From Candidatus Flexifilum breve (lineage in GTDB: Bacteria; Chloroflexota; Anaerolineae; Aggregatilineales; Phototrophicaceae): a stretch of 64,000 bases of DNA. Under the pieces are notes generated by a model, which was not told the origin of the DNA, did not search any database, and saw only the letters and a list, made by a program, of their open reading frames with translations. Shown in pieces: positions 8,151 to 16,015 of this stretch. The DNA lies in contig JADKGC010000002.1 of NCBI GenBank assembly GCA_016717205.1, positions 868,001 to 932,000 of the forward strand, given 5' to 3'. How positions within the stretch are numbered: the stretch's first letter is position 1; each line of letters opens with the position of its first letter. The position numbers were made by a program, and so were the translations under genes.

Positions 8151-8921
8151 ATGGGATCATTTTCGGGCAAACACTGGATCATCACGGGCGGCGGCAGCGG
8201 AATGGGCTTGGCCTCCGCGCGGCTGCTGCACAGCTTGGGCGCGACCGTCGCCCTGTGGGATATGAACCCGTCCGTCGCTGACCGCGCCGCCGAACTAGAG
8301 GGCACCAGCAGCGTCGTCGATGTGACGCAGCCCGACGCAGTCGCCAGCGCGTTGAGCGCCACCTTAGCCGCCTTCGGCAAAGTCGATGGGGTGCTGCATG
8401 CTGCCGGGATCATGAAAACGGGGCTGGTCGAAACGCTGGACGCCGCGAGTCAGGCGCGCATCATCGCGATCAATCTCGGCGGTTCGGCAGTGGTCGCGCA
8501 CACGGTCATCCCCGCGCTGAAGCCAACCCGCGGTTCGCTGGTGCTGTTTGGCTCGGTCGCAGCCTTCTACGGCACGCCGGAATTTGCCGCCTATGCAGCA
8601 AGCAAGGCGGGCGTGTTGAGCTTCGCGCAGGCGCTGCGCATCGAATTGGAGGACGCGGGTGTGCATGTGGGCGTATTCTGCCCGCACTTCGTCAAAACGC
8701 CGATGATCGGCGGGGACAACAAGGACGCCAGTTTCATCAACCAGAAGTCGATCTTTGTCACGCAGCATGAGCCGGAAGCGATGGCCAAAGCCATTGTCCA
8801 CGGCATCGCTGCCCGCCAGTTCCTGATCGTGCCCTCATGGCGTGAACGGCTGATCTACGCGATGAGCCGCTACGCCGAATTCACCGGGCACCTGTTGATG
8901 AAGCAGAACTGGAAGGCGTAA
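8151..8921 (+). CDS. Short-chain dehydrogenase/reductase (SDR)
   Basis: Cytosolic NAD(P)-dependent oxidoreductase of the classical SDR family, 256 residues. The start at 8151 follows a strong GGAGG six bases away; an upstream in-frame ATG has no ribosome site. Motifs: the cofactor loop TGGGSGMG at residues 12-19, Asp37 at the end of strand 2 (LWD), which favours NAD over NADP, HAAG in place of NNAG at 83-86, catalytic Ser135 (LFGSVA), and Tyr148/Lys152 (YAASK). The substrate is unknown. It converges on a hydratase-2 gene ending at 9215, and in peroxisomal MFE-2 these two domains are fused, so a role in fatty-acid or steroid side-chain oxidation is possible but inferred. Confidence 0.88.
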   Translation: MGSFSGKHWIITGGGSGMGLASARLLHSLGATVALWDMNPSVADRAAELEGTSSVVDVTQPDAVASALSATLAAFGKVDGVLHAAGIMKTGLVETLDAASQARIIAINLGGSAVVAHTVIPALKPTRGSLVLFGSVAAFYGTPEFAAYAASKAGVLSFAQALRIELEDAGVHVGVFCPHFVKTPMIGGDNKDASFINQKSIFVTQHEPEAMAKAIVHGIAARQFLIVPSWRERLIYAMSRYAEFTGHLLMKQNWKA

Positions 8922-8943
8922 TCCACAACCTGTTGTAGTCGCG

Positions 8944-9180
8944 TCCGACCCCACCCGAATTCAGGGAGGGGAGCCAACACCGCTCGCCAAACCGAATGCA
9001 TTTTCGTAGGGACGCGCTTCTGCGCGTCCGCTGCGTCCGACCCCACCCCCGGCCCCTCCCCGAATTCAGGGAGGGGAGCCAACACCGCTTGCCAAACCGA
9101 ATACATTTTCGTAGGGACGCGCTTCTGCGCGTCCGCTGCGTCCGCCCCCCCCATCCCCTCCCCGAATTCAGGGAGGGGAG
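8944..9180. repeat. Tandem composite repeat (B + linker + C palindrome), 2.3 units
   Basis: Direct repeats begin at 8944 (92 bp), 9036 (105 bp) and 9141 (partial). Each unit is the family B block with central GAATTC, then GGGAGCCAACACCGCT, a CCAAACCGAATRCATTTTCG linker, and the palindrome GGACGCGC-TTCT-GCGCGTCC. Unit 1 lacks about 13 bases of the B block. This is the only place where the composite is tandem. It fills the gap between the SDR and hydratase genes. Confidence 0.9.
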
Positions 9181-9214
9181 ACAGAAAAGACCGTTTTGCC
9201 GGGGGTGAGGTGTC

Positions 9215-10081
9215 CTACCGCAGCTCAATCACTGCATTACTGAGCGCGACCGTGTCCCGCTCCGCGACCTTGGTCTGAAAGATCACGCGGTCGCCCTCGC
9301 GCCACATCGATGTGACCAGCGTTTCGCCGGGGAACACGTGCTTGGCGAAGCGCACCTTGATGCTCTTGAAGCGCGCCGGATCATTCTCGCCAAATGCCTT
9401 GAGCACCGCGCGCGCCGCGTACCCAAACGAGCACAGCCCGTGCAGAATCGGTTTCTCAAAATTGCCGAACGCCGCCATCATGGGATCGGCGTGCAGCGGG
9501 TTGACATCCCCACTCAGGCGGTAGATCAGCGCCTGCTTGATGCTCGTTTGCTCGCTGATCACGGCGTCCGGCTCACGCGTGGGTGGTTCATTGGCCGCGC
9601 CGCTTGCGCCGCGCTCACCGCCCCACCCGCCGAGTCCGCGAATGAACATCGAGTACTGCCCGAAGGCAACTTCCGCGCCCGCCGCGTCGTAACAGGGCAC
9701 ATCGGTGACGATCAGCGCGCCGCTGCCCTTGTCGTACACCCCGGCGATCTTCGGCTTGCAGGTGATCGTCCCGTGGATGGGCAGCGGCCCGCTCACGGAC
9801 AGGTATTGTTCGCCGTGCAGGAGCATCATCGGGTTGTAGCTCACGCCCGCCAGCGATCCGGTCAGCATCACATCGATCATGCGTGAGGGGAACAACACGG
9901 CGAACGTCGGCAGCACCTTAAAGCCTTCGCCGCTCAATTCGTAGACGAACTGCAATTCTTTCTGGTCGAGCGGGTCGGCGGGTGCGCCCACGCCGAGCGC
10001 GTACAGTGCTACATCGCGCTCTGTATAGCTGTAGGTGATGGGCTCGAACTCGTAACCTAAAATGTCCGCGGGGGTGGTCAT
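9215..10081 (-). CDS. MaoC-like enoyl-CoA hydratase 2 (MFE-2 hydratase type)
   Basis: Double hot-dog hydratase of 288 residues, the size and order of the hydratase-2 part of peroxisomal MFE-2, which adds water to 2-trans-enoyl-CoA to give (3R)-hydroxyacyl-CoA. The start at 10081 (MTTPADILGYEFEP) is preceded by GGAG nine bases away. The catalytic signature GDVNPLHADP is at residues 191-200, with Asp192 and His197 as the usual acid/base pair, followed by GFEKPILHGLCSFGYAAR-type sequence (observed NFEKPILHGLCSFG, 207-220). The N-terminal half (YTERDVALYALGVGAP, LPTFAVLF) is the non-catalytic hot-dog that shapes the acyl pocket. It faces the SDR gene, and the two may act on the same intermediates. 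Confidence 0.88.
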   Translation of the reverse strand: MTTPADILGYEFEPITYSYTERDVALYALGVGAPADPLDQKELQFVYELSGEGFKVLPTFAVLFPSRMIDVMLTGSLAGVSYNPMMLLHGEQYLSVSGPLPIHGTITCKPKIAGVYDKGSGALIVTDVPCYDAAGAEVAFGQYSMFIRGLGGWGGERGASGAANEPPTREPDAVISEQTSIKQALIYRLSGDVNPLHADPMMAAFGNFEKPILHGLCSFGYAARAVLKAFGENDPARFKSIKVRFAKHVFPGETLVTSMWREGDRVIFQTKVAERDTVALSNAVIELR

Positions 10082-10115
10082 CAGGGGACTCTCCTCAATA
10101 AATGACCGCACCGTT

Positions 10116-10150
10116 CCCCTCTCCTAGAGGAGAGGGGGCAGGGGTGAGGT
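10116..10150. repeat. Family A palindrome
   Basis: CCCCTCTCC-TAGA-GGAGAGGGG followed by GGGGTGAGG, in the gap between the hydratase start and the FkbM gene end. Confidence 0.85.
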
Positions 10151-10220
10151 TGATCTTTATATACCTCTACTGTAATCGCGTTTGCCGCTGCCTTCGCCAC
10201 ATAAACGGGTAGAGATCAAT

Positions 10221-11174
10221 TTAGGCTAATGGTTCAATCACCTTAAGCTTTGACCCGGTCAGCTTCACCCGCAGCGCGGCGGGTGCAGCCTTGCAGAACA
10301 GCCAGTTATACTGCGGATGCACATAGGTAAACTGTCCGTCGGGCGCATATTCCACTTGGTAGTCGTTGATGTAGTAGGCGTGGAAGCCGTACTCGCGGAT
10401 CATGCGCTGCACGAAGCGTTTCTGCTGTGCGGGACCGAGCACTTCCATGATCAGGCTGTCGATGGCGTCCAGCGCGCCGCTGGCTCCTTCGACGAACTCG
10501 AATTCGGCGTTTTCGACATCCACTTTGACGCACATCTGCCGCAACTGGTGGGCGTGGACAAACGTGTCGAAGCGCACCGCTTCGACCGTGATCGGCGTGG
10601 TCTGGTACTGCTCGGCAAACACGGTCGTGATAGACCCCATGTCCGGATGCTCGGGGTTCTTGTAGAACGTGAGCGTGCCATCCACATGACCGACCGCCTG
10701 CCGCACGGCGATCACGTTGGGCAGCGCCGCATACATCACATTGTCCGTGATCAGTTTGAATAAGTCGGGGTCGGGTTCAAACAGGTAAACGGGGCAGCGG
10801 TCATCCAGATATTCGCGCACGTAAAAAGCGAAAAAACCGAGGTGCGCGCCAATATCGACAAAACCCTGACTATGCCGGGCCAGCGCTTTGGCCAGTTCGA
10901 GCGCGCCGCGTTCCCCCGCGTAAAGTTCGGGTTTGCCGAACACAGCGCGCGCTTGGTCACTGGTAAAGCGGTAGTGGCGCCGACTAAAACCGAGGTTCGT
11001 GCGCAGCGGCATAGTCTGCGGCAGCGTCGCCGCCAGATACGCCCAGACCCGTGTTAGGGCGGCAGAGCGCAGCACGGGCGGCAGTCCCGCCGCCAGCGCC
11101 AACAATGGATGTTTGGCCGGCAGCGCCTTGATGATCTGCTGGGCAAGTTGTTTCAGACGGACGGTTGTGGCCAT
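10221..11174 (-). CDS. FkbM-family SAM-dependent methyltransferase
   Basis: Probable O-methyltransferase of 317 residues. The SAM-binding loop is VDIGAHLGFF at about residues 106-115, followed by an acidic strand end (VYLFEPDPD) and the FkbM C-terminal pattern VEAVRFDTF ... CVKVDVENAEFEFVEGA, where the KxDVE acid is diagnostic. About 90 N-terminal residues precede the domain. It is the last gene of a three-gene minus-strand operon and starts 18 bases after the glycosyltransferase stop, with GAGGA six bases before the ATG. FkbM enzymes methylate sugars or polyketides, so with a macrolide-type glycosyltransferase upstream it may finish a glycosylated lipid or small molecule. That is inference. 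Confidence 0.85.
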   Translation of the reverse strand: MATTVRLKQLAQQIIKALPAKHPLLALAAGLPPVLRSAALTRVWAYLAATLPQTMPLRTNLGFSRRHYRFTSDQARAVFGKPELYAGERGALELAKALARHSQGFVDIGAHLGFFAFYVREYLDDRCPVYLFEPDPDLFKLITDNVMYAALPNVIAVRQAVGHVDGTLTFYKNPEHPDMGSITTVFAEQYQTTPITVEAVRFDTFVHAHQLRQMCVKVDVENAEFEFVEGASGALDAIDSLIMEVLGPAQQKRFVQRMIREYGFHAYYINDYQVEYAPDGQFTYVHPQYNWLFCKAAPAALRVKLTGSKLKVIEPLA

Positions 11175-11192
11175 GCGCTTTCCTCGCGGGTC

Positions 11193-12383
11193 TTAGCGTT
11201 TCATCAAAGCTTCGACTTCATCGGCTGCTCTCGTCACGCCGCCCGCCGCCCGCAGCGATTCACCGAGCTCTTGTGCCCGTTCGCGGTAGCTCGGCGTATT
11301 CAACACCTTGTCGACCGCCCGACGCAGCGTGACCGCATCATGCTGATCAATGCGCACGCCCACGCCGAGATCGGCGGCGCGGTTGGCGACGAACGTCTGC
11401 TCCTGCTGCTGCGGCGCGAGGATCAGCGGCACGTTGTAGTAGAGTCCCTCATGCACGCTGTTCATCCCGGCGTGCGTGATAAAGGCCGAGGCGCGCTGGA
11501 GCACATCGAGCTGCGGCACGGACGGGCGCACGATGAAGTTCGCCGGGAGCGCGCCCAGTTCACCGATCGGCGTGTGCTGCCCGATCGACATGACCACCTG
11601 ATACGGCGCGTCGCTGAAGGAGTTCATGGCCGCGCGGTAAAACGCCACGTTGCGATTGATCACCGTGCCGAGCGAGAGATAGATCAGCGGTTGGCCGCTC
11701 AGTTGGTCAAATGGGAAGGCGGGCGCATCCGGGCGTGCCTCGAGCTGCGGGCCGACGTATTTGATGCCCGTCCCAAAGCTGGCCGCCGCGGGCTGAAACA
11801 GCGCTGAGGTGTAACTGAGCGTAATCGTGCCGCGCATGTTCAGGAACGTGGCGAAGTCAGGTACTTTCACGCCGTATTCCCGCGTGATCTGGTTGGCCGT
11901 CCGCTGATACTCCCGCGCCAAGCGCCAGCCCCGCGCCGCCACCAACAGGAGATCGGGCAGCATGCCGCTGCGAATGAGCATGGCGGGCGTGAACAACAGC
12001 AGCGACATCGATGAGACGTGCGGCAGATGCGCCGCCTCCGCGGCGATCCAGCCCCACGGGCACATCGAGTCGTAGAGGACGAGCGCGGGCTGTTCCTGTT
12101 CGAGTAGTGTCTTTAACCACGGCAGCAGCGCGTAGGTCGTGGTGACCAGACGGCGCGCGGTCTCCGGCGGATTGCTGCCGTCCAGCCCATCAAACAGGTG
12201 ATCGTCCACAACGGCGGGATAGGGGCGAAATTCCGCCCCTGTCCCCTCGATCTTCTGGCGGTAGGCTTCCGTCAGATAGTAGATGACGGGCACGCCGCGC
12301 CGAACGAGTTCCCGCGTCAGGGGCAGCGTGGGATTCACATGCCCGGACGTGGGAACGTTGAAGAAGATGACCGGTTGACTCAT
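11193..12383 (-). CDS. Glycosyltransferase, GT1 family (MGT / UGT-like)
   Basis: GT-B fold glycosyltransferase of 396 residues that moves an activated sugar to a small hydrophobic acceptor. The N-terminus VIFFNVPTSGHVNPTLPLTREL carries the acceptor-side GHVNP motif. Near residues 297-330 the donor-binding signature ITHAGMNSVHEGLYYNVPLILAPQQQEQ is present, including the His-x-Gly-x-N pattern and the QEQ end found in macrolide glycosyltransferases. The ATG at 12383 overlaps the upstream gene's TGA as ATGA, so I prefer it over a TTG six bases earlier. It is followed closely by an FkbM methyltransferase. The acceptor is unknown; antibiotic inactivation or glycolipid synthesis are both possible. 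Confidence 0.88.
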   Translation of the reverse strand: MSQPVIFFNVPTSGHVNPTLPLTRELVRRGVPVIYYLTEAYRQKIEGTGAEFRPYPAVVDDHLFDGLDGSNPPETARRLVTTTYALLPWLKTLLEQEQPALVLYDSMCPWGWIAAEAAHLPHVSSMSLLLFTPAMLIRSGMLPDLLLVAARGWRLAREYQRTANQITREYGVKVPDFATFLNMRGTITLSYTSALFQPAAASFGTGIKYVGPQLEARPDAPAFPFDQLSGQPLIYLSLGTVINRNVAFYRAAMNSFSDAPYQVVMSIGQHTPIGELGALPANFIVRPSVPQLDVLQRASAFITHAGMNSVHEGLYYNVPLILAPQQQEQTFVANRAADLGVGVRIDQHDAVTLRRAVDKVLNTPSYRERAQELGESLRAAGGVTRAADEVEALMKR

Positions 12384-13588
12384 GGGCAACTGCCGCGCTC
12401 AAGTCGATAGACGTGTTCGCGCCGGTTGTCCGTTTCGTTGTTTTCCGGGATTTCGTTGTTCGGGTCGATGATCAGAATCAGTCGATGATCCTCGTTGTAC
12501 CACGTGCTCACGGTGAGCGCCATTGTGACGCGGAACGTCTGCCCCGGCTGGATCACCGGGAAGCCGCCGACCGTCGTGCCCTGCACCGAGCCGTCGGCCA
12601 CGCGCACATCCTGCACCGAGACCGTGCTGCTCGCGCTGCTGGCCGTCGTGCCGAGGTTCGCCACGTCAAAGCCGATGTTGATGGTCTGCGCGCAGGTGGG
12701 CTGCGCCGGGCTCAGTTCGACGATGCCCGCCACAAGATTCGCCGTGCTCTGCGGCGCGGTGGTCGCGGTCGGCAGCGGAATCGCCGTCGGCGCGGAAGTC
12801 GGGACGGCGGGACCAGCTTCGCGGGGCAGACTGTTCAGGTCGCCCGTGGCCTGCACCAACTGAGCGAAGACCCAGCCTTCGCCGCCGCCGTAACGGACTT
12901 TGTACCAGTCGCCCGCCGGATTCACCGCGAGGATTTCCGCAGTCTGGCCGGGGGCAAACGCGCCAATCGGCGGGTCAAAGGCGAGACCGGGACCGCGGCG
13001 CACATTCACGCCCTGGGTGATGTTCACGGTCGGCACCGACGAGGTCGCGCTGCCACCGCCGCTCGTTTGGGTGGCGGGCGTCGACTGGTTGCCGGAAACG
13101 GTCGCGGCTTGGAGCGTGGTGCGCGGCGTCACGGTGGGCAGCGCCGCGGGATCATTCGTGTTCGTCGCTGTCGGCTGTGCGTTGCGGTTCACCACCGTGA
13201 TGTTTACCGCGGCGGGTGCGCTGCTCGATCCATCGGCGCGGAAAGCGGTGACATCGATGCTATGCGCGCCCACCCCCGTCGCTGACCAACCATGCGTCAC
13301 GCTGAACGACACGGCGCCGCTGTCATTCGGCTGCGCCAGCGTCGCCACAATTGACCCATCGACCAGCACTTCCACGCGGTCAATATCTGCGCCCGCGTTG
13401 CTCACATTCGCCACAATGTTGACGGGAACGCCTTCCAGATACGTCGCGTTGGGCAGCGGCGAGACGATCCGCACTTCGGGATTGCCGCTGACGGTGGTTG
13501 AGGTCACCTGCGACTGATTCAGGTTGCAGGCTGCCAGCCCAACCACCAGCAAAAGCAGACACGCAGCCAACCGCATCTGTCGCTTCAT
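12380..13588 (-). CDS. Lipoprotein with Ig-like, SH3 and CARDB domains
   Basis: Surface lipoprotein of 402 residues. The signal ends in the lipobox GLAAC (Cys21). Residues about 35-135 form an Ig-like strand domain (EVRIVSPLPNATYLEGVPV ... HSIDVTAFRADG). A Thr/Ser-rich linker leads to a bacterial SH3 domain at about 185-250 (VNVRRGPGLAFDPPIGAF, GEGWVFAQLVQ). Another Thr/Pro linker follows, then a CARDB-type adhesion module at about 285-400 (IGFDVANLGTTASSAS, LILIIDPNNEIPENNETDN). There is no enzyme motif. A ribosome site AGGAG lies nine bases before the ATG. The 4-bp overlap with the glycosyltransferase start makes this the first gene of the operon, which links a wall-binding lipoprotein to a glycosylation pair. 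Confidence 0.8.
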   Translation of the reverse strand: MKRQMRLAACLLLLVVGLAACNLNQSQVTSTTVSGNPEVRIVSPLPNATYLEGVPVNIVANVSNAGADIDRVEVLVDGSIVATLAQPNDSGAVSFSVTHGWSATGVGAHSIDVTAFRADGSSSAPAAVNITVVNRNAQPTATNTNDPAALPTVTPRTTLQAATVSGNQSTPATQTSGGGSATSSVPTVNITQGVNVRRGPGLAFDPPIGAFAPGQTAEILAVNPAGDWYKVRYGGGEGWVFAQLVQATGDLNSLPREAGPAVPTSAPTAIPLPTATTAPQSTANLVAGIVELSPAQPTCAQTINIGFDVANLGTTASSASSTVSVQDVRVADGSVQGTTVGGFPVIQPGQTFRVTMALTVSTWYNEDHRLILIIDPNNEIPENNETDNRREHVYRLERGSCP

Positions 13589-13895
13589 AGGCTAAAACTC
13601 CTTGATTCGAAACGCTGCAAGTTTACAGTGGACAGTTCACAGTTCACAGTCTCGATTACCTGTCCCCCTTGCCCAGAGCAAAGAAGGCGAGACATCAATT
13701 TCGGTATGAGTCTGTAGAAGCGAGGCTTGAGCGTATTGAAAAAGGTCAGCGTCCGACCCCACCCCCGGCCCCTCCCCGAATTCAGGGAGGGGAGCCAACA
13801 GCGCTCGCCACGTCTCCCCTCTCCTAGAGGAGAGGGGTTGGGGTGAGGTTTGCCTTTCCACCTTTTCGCCCAAAGCCGACCTCGGGTGTGGTTCA
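13589..13895. repeat. Gap with short tandem motifs and families B and A
   Basis: No gene seen. Bases 13627-13650 contain CAGTTCACAGTTCACAGT tandem heptamers. From 13726 a GAGCGTATTGAAAAAGGTCAG stretch leads into family B (13751-13800) and then family A (13814-13850). The same GAGCGT(G/A)TTGAAAAAGGTCAG lead-in precedes family B at 51969, so it is part of a larger composite. Confidence 0.8.
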
Positions 13896-14165
13896 TCAAA
13901 ACGTGCTGAACGCGCCCGTCTCCTGCACATCGACGCGCACGCCGTCCAACTGCCGCGGCACGATCTCGCTCTCTGCAAGCTGCGCCACGGGCAGCTTCTC
14001 GTCCACCATGACGATCAGGCCGATCTCCGCTTCCCGCTGACCATGACGCGAGGTGTACCCGACCGCCACGCCAATCACGTGCGGCAGCCCCATCAAATAG
14101 TCGCTGTACTTCTGCTGCGCGTCGGCGGCGCGCTGCAGCTGCTGATTGACATCGTTCTGGGACAT
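13896..14165 (-). CDS. Small protein homologous to the N-terminal domain of the adjacent Nal1-like protease
   Basis: Protein of 89 residues starting MSQNDVNQQLQRAADAQQ, with GGAG seven bases upstream. It aligns with residues 1-80 of the protease encoded just upstream on the same strand: GLPHVIGVAVGYTSRHGQREAEIGLIV against QNVVGVAVGYKNATGENTGDVAVVV, then DEKLPVAQLAESEIVPRQLDGVRVDVQETG against EQKKPLAALTAQDVIPKELEGMKTDVVEVG. No protease residues are present. It is either a duplicated N-domain acting as partner, inhibitor or pro-region in trans, or a truncation product kept by chance. The clean ribosome site and intact frame favour a real gene. Confidence 0.75.
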   Translation of the reverse strand: MSQNDVNQQLQRAADAQQKYSDYLMGLPHVIGVAVGYTSRHGQREAEIGLIVMVDEKLPVAQLAESEIVPRQLDGVRVDVQETGAFSTF

Positions 14166-14195
14166 GTTTACGCTCCTTCGCTGATAGCTGATAGC

Positions 14196-14225
14196 TGTTA
14201 GCAATTAGCTGTTAGCAATTAGCCT
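14196..14225. repeat. Short tandem repeat AGCTGTTAGCAATT x2
   Basis: Two exact 14-base units, preceded by GCTGATAGCTGATAGC, immediately upstream of the small N-domain gene. It lies in what should be the 5' leader. Confidence 0.85.
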
Positions 14226-14249
14226 TTAGCTCTTTGCTCCGTGACCTAG

Positions 14250-14356
14250 CCCCACCCCACCCCCGGCCCCTCCCCGAATTCAGGGAGGGGAGCCAGCAGT
14301 TACGCCGCGTTGCCCCTCTCCCCGCTTGCGTGGGAGAGGGGTTGGGGGTGAGGGGT
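14250..14356. repeat. Families B and A, adjacent
   Basis: CCCCACCCCCGGCCCC leading to CCTCCCCGAATTCAGGGAGG, then CCCCTCTCCCCGCTTGCG-type arm and GGGAGAGGGGTTGGGGGTG. It lies between the protease gene stop and the small gene. Confidence 0.88.
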
Positions 14357-14384
14357 CAAAAAGGATCTAAAATCGTGTCCGGCG

Positions 14385-15539
14385 CTAGATCACGATATTC
14401 AACTCGCTCAGCACCACCGTGATCGGCGTGAAGATCGTCGCCAGCGTCGAGCCGGCGAACAGCAGGCCGACCGCCTTGTTCTCGGTCGCATCGACGATCA
14501 GCGAGCCGGAATCGCCGCCCTGACTCATCGCCTCGGTGATCGTTTGCCCGACGAAGCGCGCGGTCTTTGCGCCCGCCGCGGTGTTATAGGCGATATTCAC
14601 CGTCGCGTTGATCAGCGTGATGTTGCCTTCGGTGTACTCCGTAGTGCGCCCGAACTTGCGCACACGCATCCCGAGCACGGGTTCTTTCGTGCCGCTAACC
14701 ACGCCAATCGTCTGGATATTCGATGAGAACATGCTCGCATCCAGCGGCCGCGCGAGCGCCGCATCCAGGCGATTCTCTGGCACGGCCAGCGCTGTCCCGG
14801 TGACAGGCGCAGGCACGGCGATCCCCCCAGCGGTCTGTGATCCGGCCGAGAGCGTCGTCGTGGTGACGCGCTGCGACGAGCCGAGCAGCGCCGCCAGCGC
14901 GTTCGCCACGGTGACGACCAGCGACACGATATCGCAGCCCGTGTTGGTCGTGGGCGGGTTCGTCGGCGGATTGGTGGGCGGCGGAGTCGGCGGGGGTGTC
15001 ACGACCGGGGGCGGCGTGCTGGTCTCGTCGGTGTAGCGCAGTTTGACGAAGCGTTCCAGCTTGGCGACCACGTCGGCGGGGAGATGCCCGCCATCCATCG
15101 CCGCGGGCTGCAAAATATCATCGCCGATCAGCGCGTCGTTGCTGTTGGCCAGCACATGATTGTTGCTGAGAAGGAGGGTGGCGCCCGTCGTGCGGTCCTT
15201 GACGACTGCGCCGAGCGTCCCCGCCGTGACCTTGTAGTGCCCGATGGTCACGCCCGCCGGGATCACCGGGCGATAGCGGTCACGCGCGGTCTGCTGCGCG
15301 CGCAGATAGCCCACCTCAACCACATCCGTCTTCATCCCTTCCAGCTCTTTGGGAATCACATCCTGCGCGGTCAGAGCGGCGAGGGGTTTCTTCTGCTCGA
15401 CCAGCACCACCACGGCCACATCGCCCGTGTTTTCGCCGGTCGCATTTTTGTAGCCGACGGCCACGCCGACGACGTTCTGCTTATCGAGCAGGGTATCCTG
15501 ATGGAGGGCTTGTGCTTGAAATGCTTGTTCGGTGGACAT
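14385..15539 (-). CDS. Nal1-like trypsin-fold serine protease
   Basis: Protein of 384 residues with a chymotrypsin-fold catalytic triad readable as His128 (SNNHVLA), Asp259 (ENRLDAALA) and Ser344 (QGGDSGSLI). A pattern like this, with SNNHVLA and an IGDDILQP loop, is known from the Nal1 family. Residues 1-80 are a separate small domain (VVGVAVGYKN ... DVAVVVLVEQKKP) also found alone in the next gene. Residues 176-199 are a proline/threonine-rich insertion inside the protease domain. No signal peptide is visible, so the protein may be cytosolic or leave by another route. The ATG follows AAGGA by seven bases. Substrate unknown. Confidence 0.8.
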   Translation of the reverse strand: MSTEQAFQAQALHQDTLLDKQNVVGVAVGYKNATGENTGDVAVVVLVEQKKPLAALTAQDVIPKELEGMKTDVVEVGYLRAQQTARDRYRPVIPAGVTIGHYKVTAGTLGAVVKDRTTGATLLLSNNHVLANSNDALIGDDILQPAAMDGGHLPADVVAKLERFVKLRYTDETSTPPPVVTPPPTPPPTNPPTNPPTTNTGCDIVSLVVTVANALAALLGSSQRVTTTTLSAGSQTAGGIAVPAPVTGTALAVPENRLDAALARPLDASMFSSNIQTIGVVSGTKEPVLGMRVRKFGRTTEYTEGNITLINATVNIAYNTAAGAKTARFVGQTITEAMSQGGDSGSLIVDATENKAVGLLFAGSTLATIFTPITVVLSELNIVI

Positions 15540-15644
15540 TTCCCATCCTTCCGCGACTATTGATTGAACCGGATTCTAACATATCCACACTGCGCCTGCT
15601 CTACGCCTCCTCAGCGGTCTGCTGGTGCCATTTCCAACGCGTTT

Positions 15645-15672
15645 GTAGGGGCGCACGGCCGTGCGCCCCTAC
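15645..15672. repeat. Perfect 28-nt palindrome, family F
   Basis: GTAGGGGCGCACGG and its exact reverse complement, with no spacer. An identical copy is at 60234-60261. Confidence 0.92.
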
Positions 15673-15711
15673 CCAGCAAAAATGGCGTAATTTTCAAATG
15701 GCTTCTGAATA

Positions 15712-15781
15712 CCCCTCTCCCACGCAAGCGGGGAGAGGGGAGAAAAGCGGTTTTTGCTGGCTCCCCTCTCCGAATTCGGGG
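15712..15781. repeat. Families A and B, B interrupted by the MITE-like element
   Basis: CCCCTCTCCC ... GGGAGAGGGG, then the left half of a family B palindrome ending GAATTCGGGG (15772-15781), where the mobile element begins. The right half resumes at 16016. Confidence 0.85.
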
Positions 15782-16015
15782 TCTGTCAGGGGTAGGTTTT
15801 TCATGATTCCCAATGGAACCTGGGGTTCCTGCGCCAAAGAACCTGTAGGGACGAGGCATGCCTCGTCCTGTTTTTCTCTGGAGAGCGCAACCCACCCGTC
15901 ATCTATTTCCCTAACTGAGGGGGGTTAAGGCGTTACGCGGAGTGGTTCCTGGTGCAATTTTCTACTGAGGACGAGGCATGCCTCGTCCCTACAATTAAAA
16001 ACCTACCCCTGTTAG
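15782..16015. mobile_element. MITE-like element, copy 2, nested in a family B repeat
   Basis: A 234-bp non-coding element with terminal inverted repeats CAGGGGTAGGTTTTT. GAATTCGGGG stands directly on both sides (15772-15781 and 16016-16025), which fits a 10-bp target-site duplication in a family B palindrome. Internal palindromes GGACGAGGCATGCCTCGTCC at 15849-15868 and 15969-15988 bound a 100-bp core. The core is the reverse complement of that in copy 1 when the flanks are aligned. No open frame of its own makes sense. Confidence 0.85.

Noticed and set aside
8944..9180. CRISPR-like look of repeated blocks
   Set aside because: Units are about 105 bp, made of two palindromes, with no unique spacers of constant length and no cas genes nearby.
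15611..15895. Open frames running through the repeats and MITE copy 2 (for example one reading FFGAGTPGS)
   Set aside because: They are produced by the palindromes; the same peptide pieces appear in several frames wherever the repeats occur.
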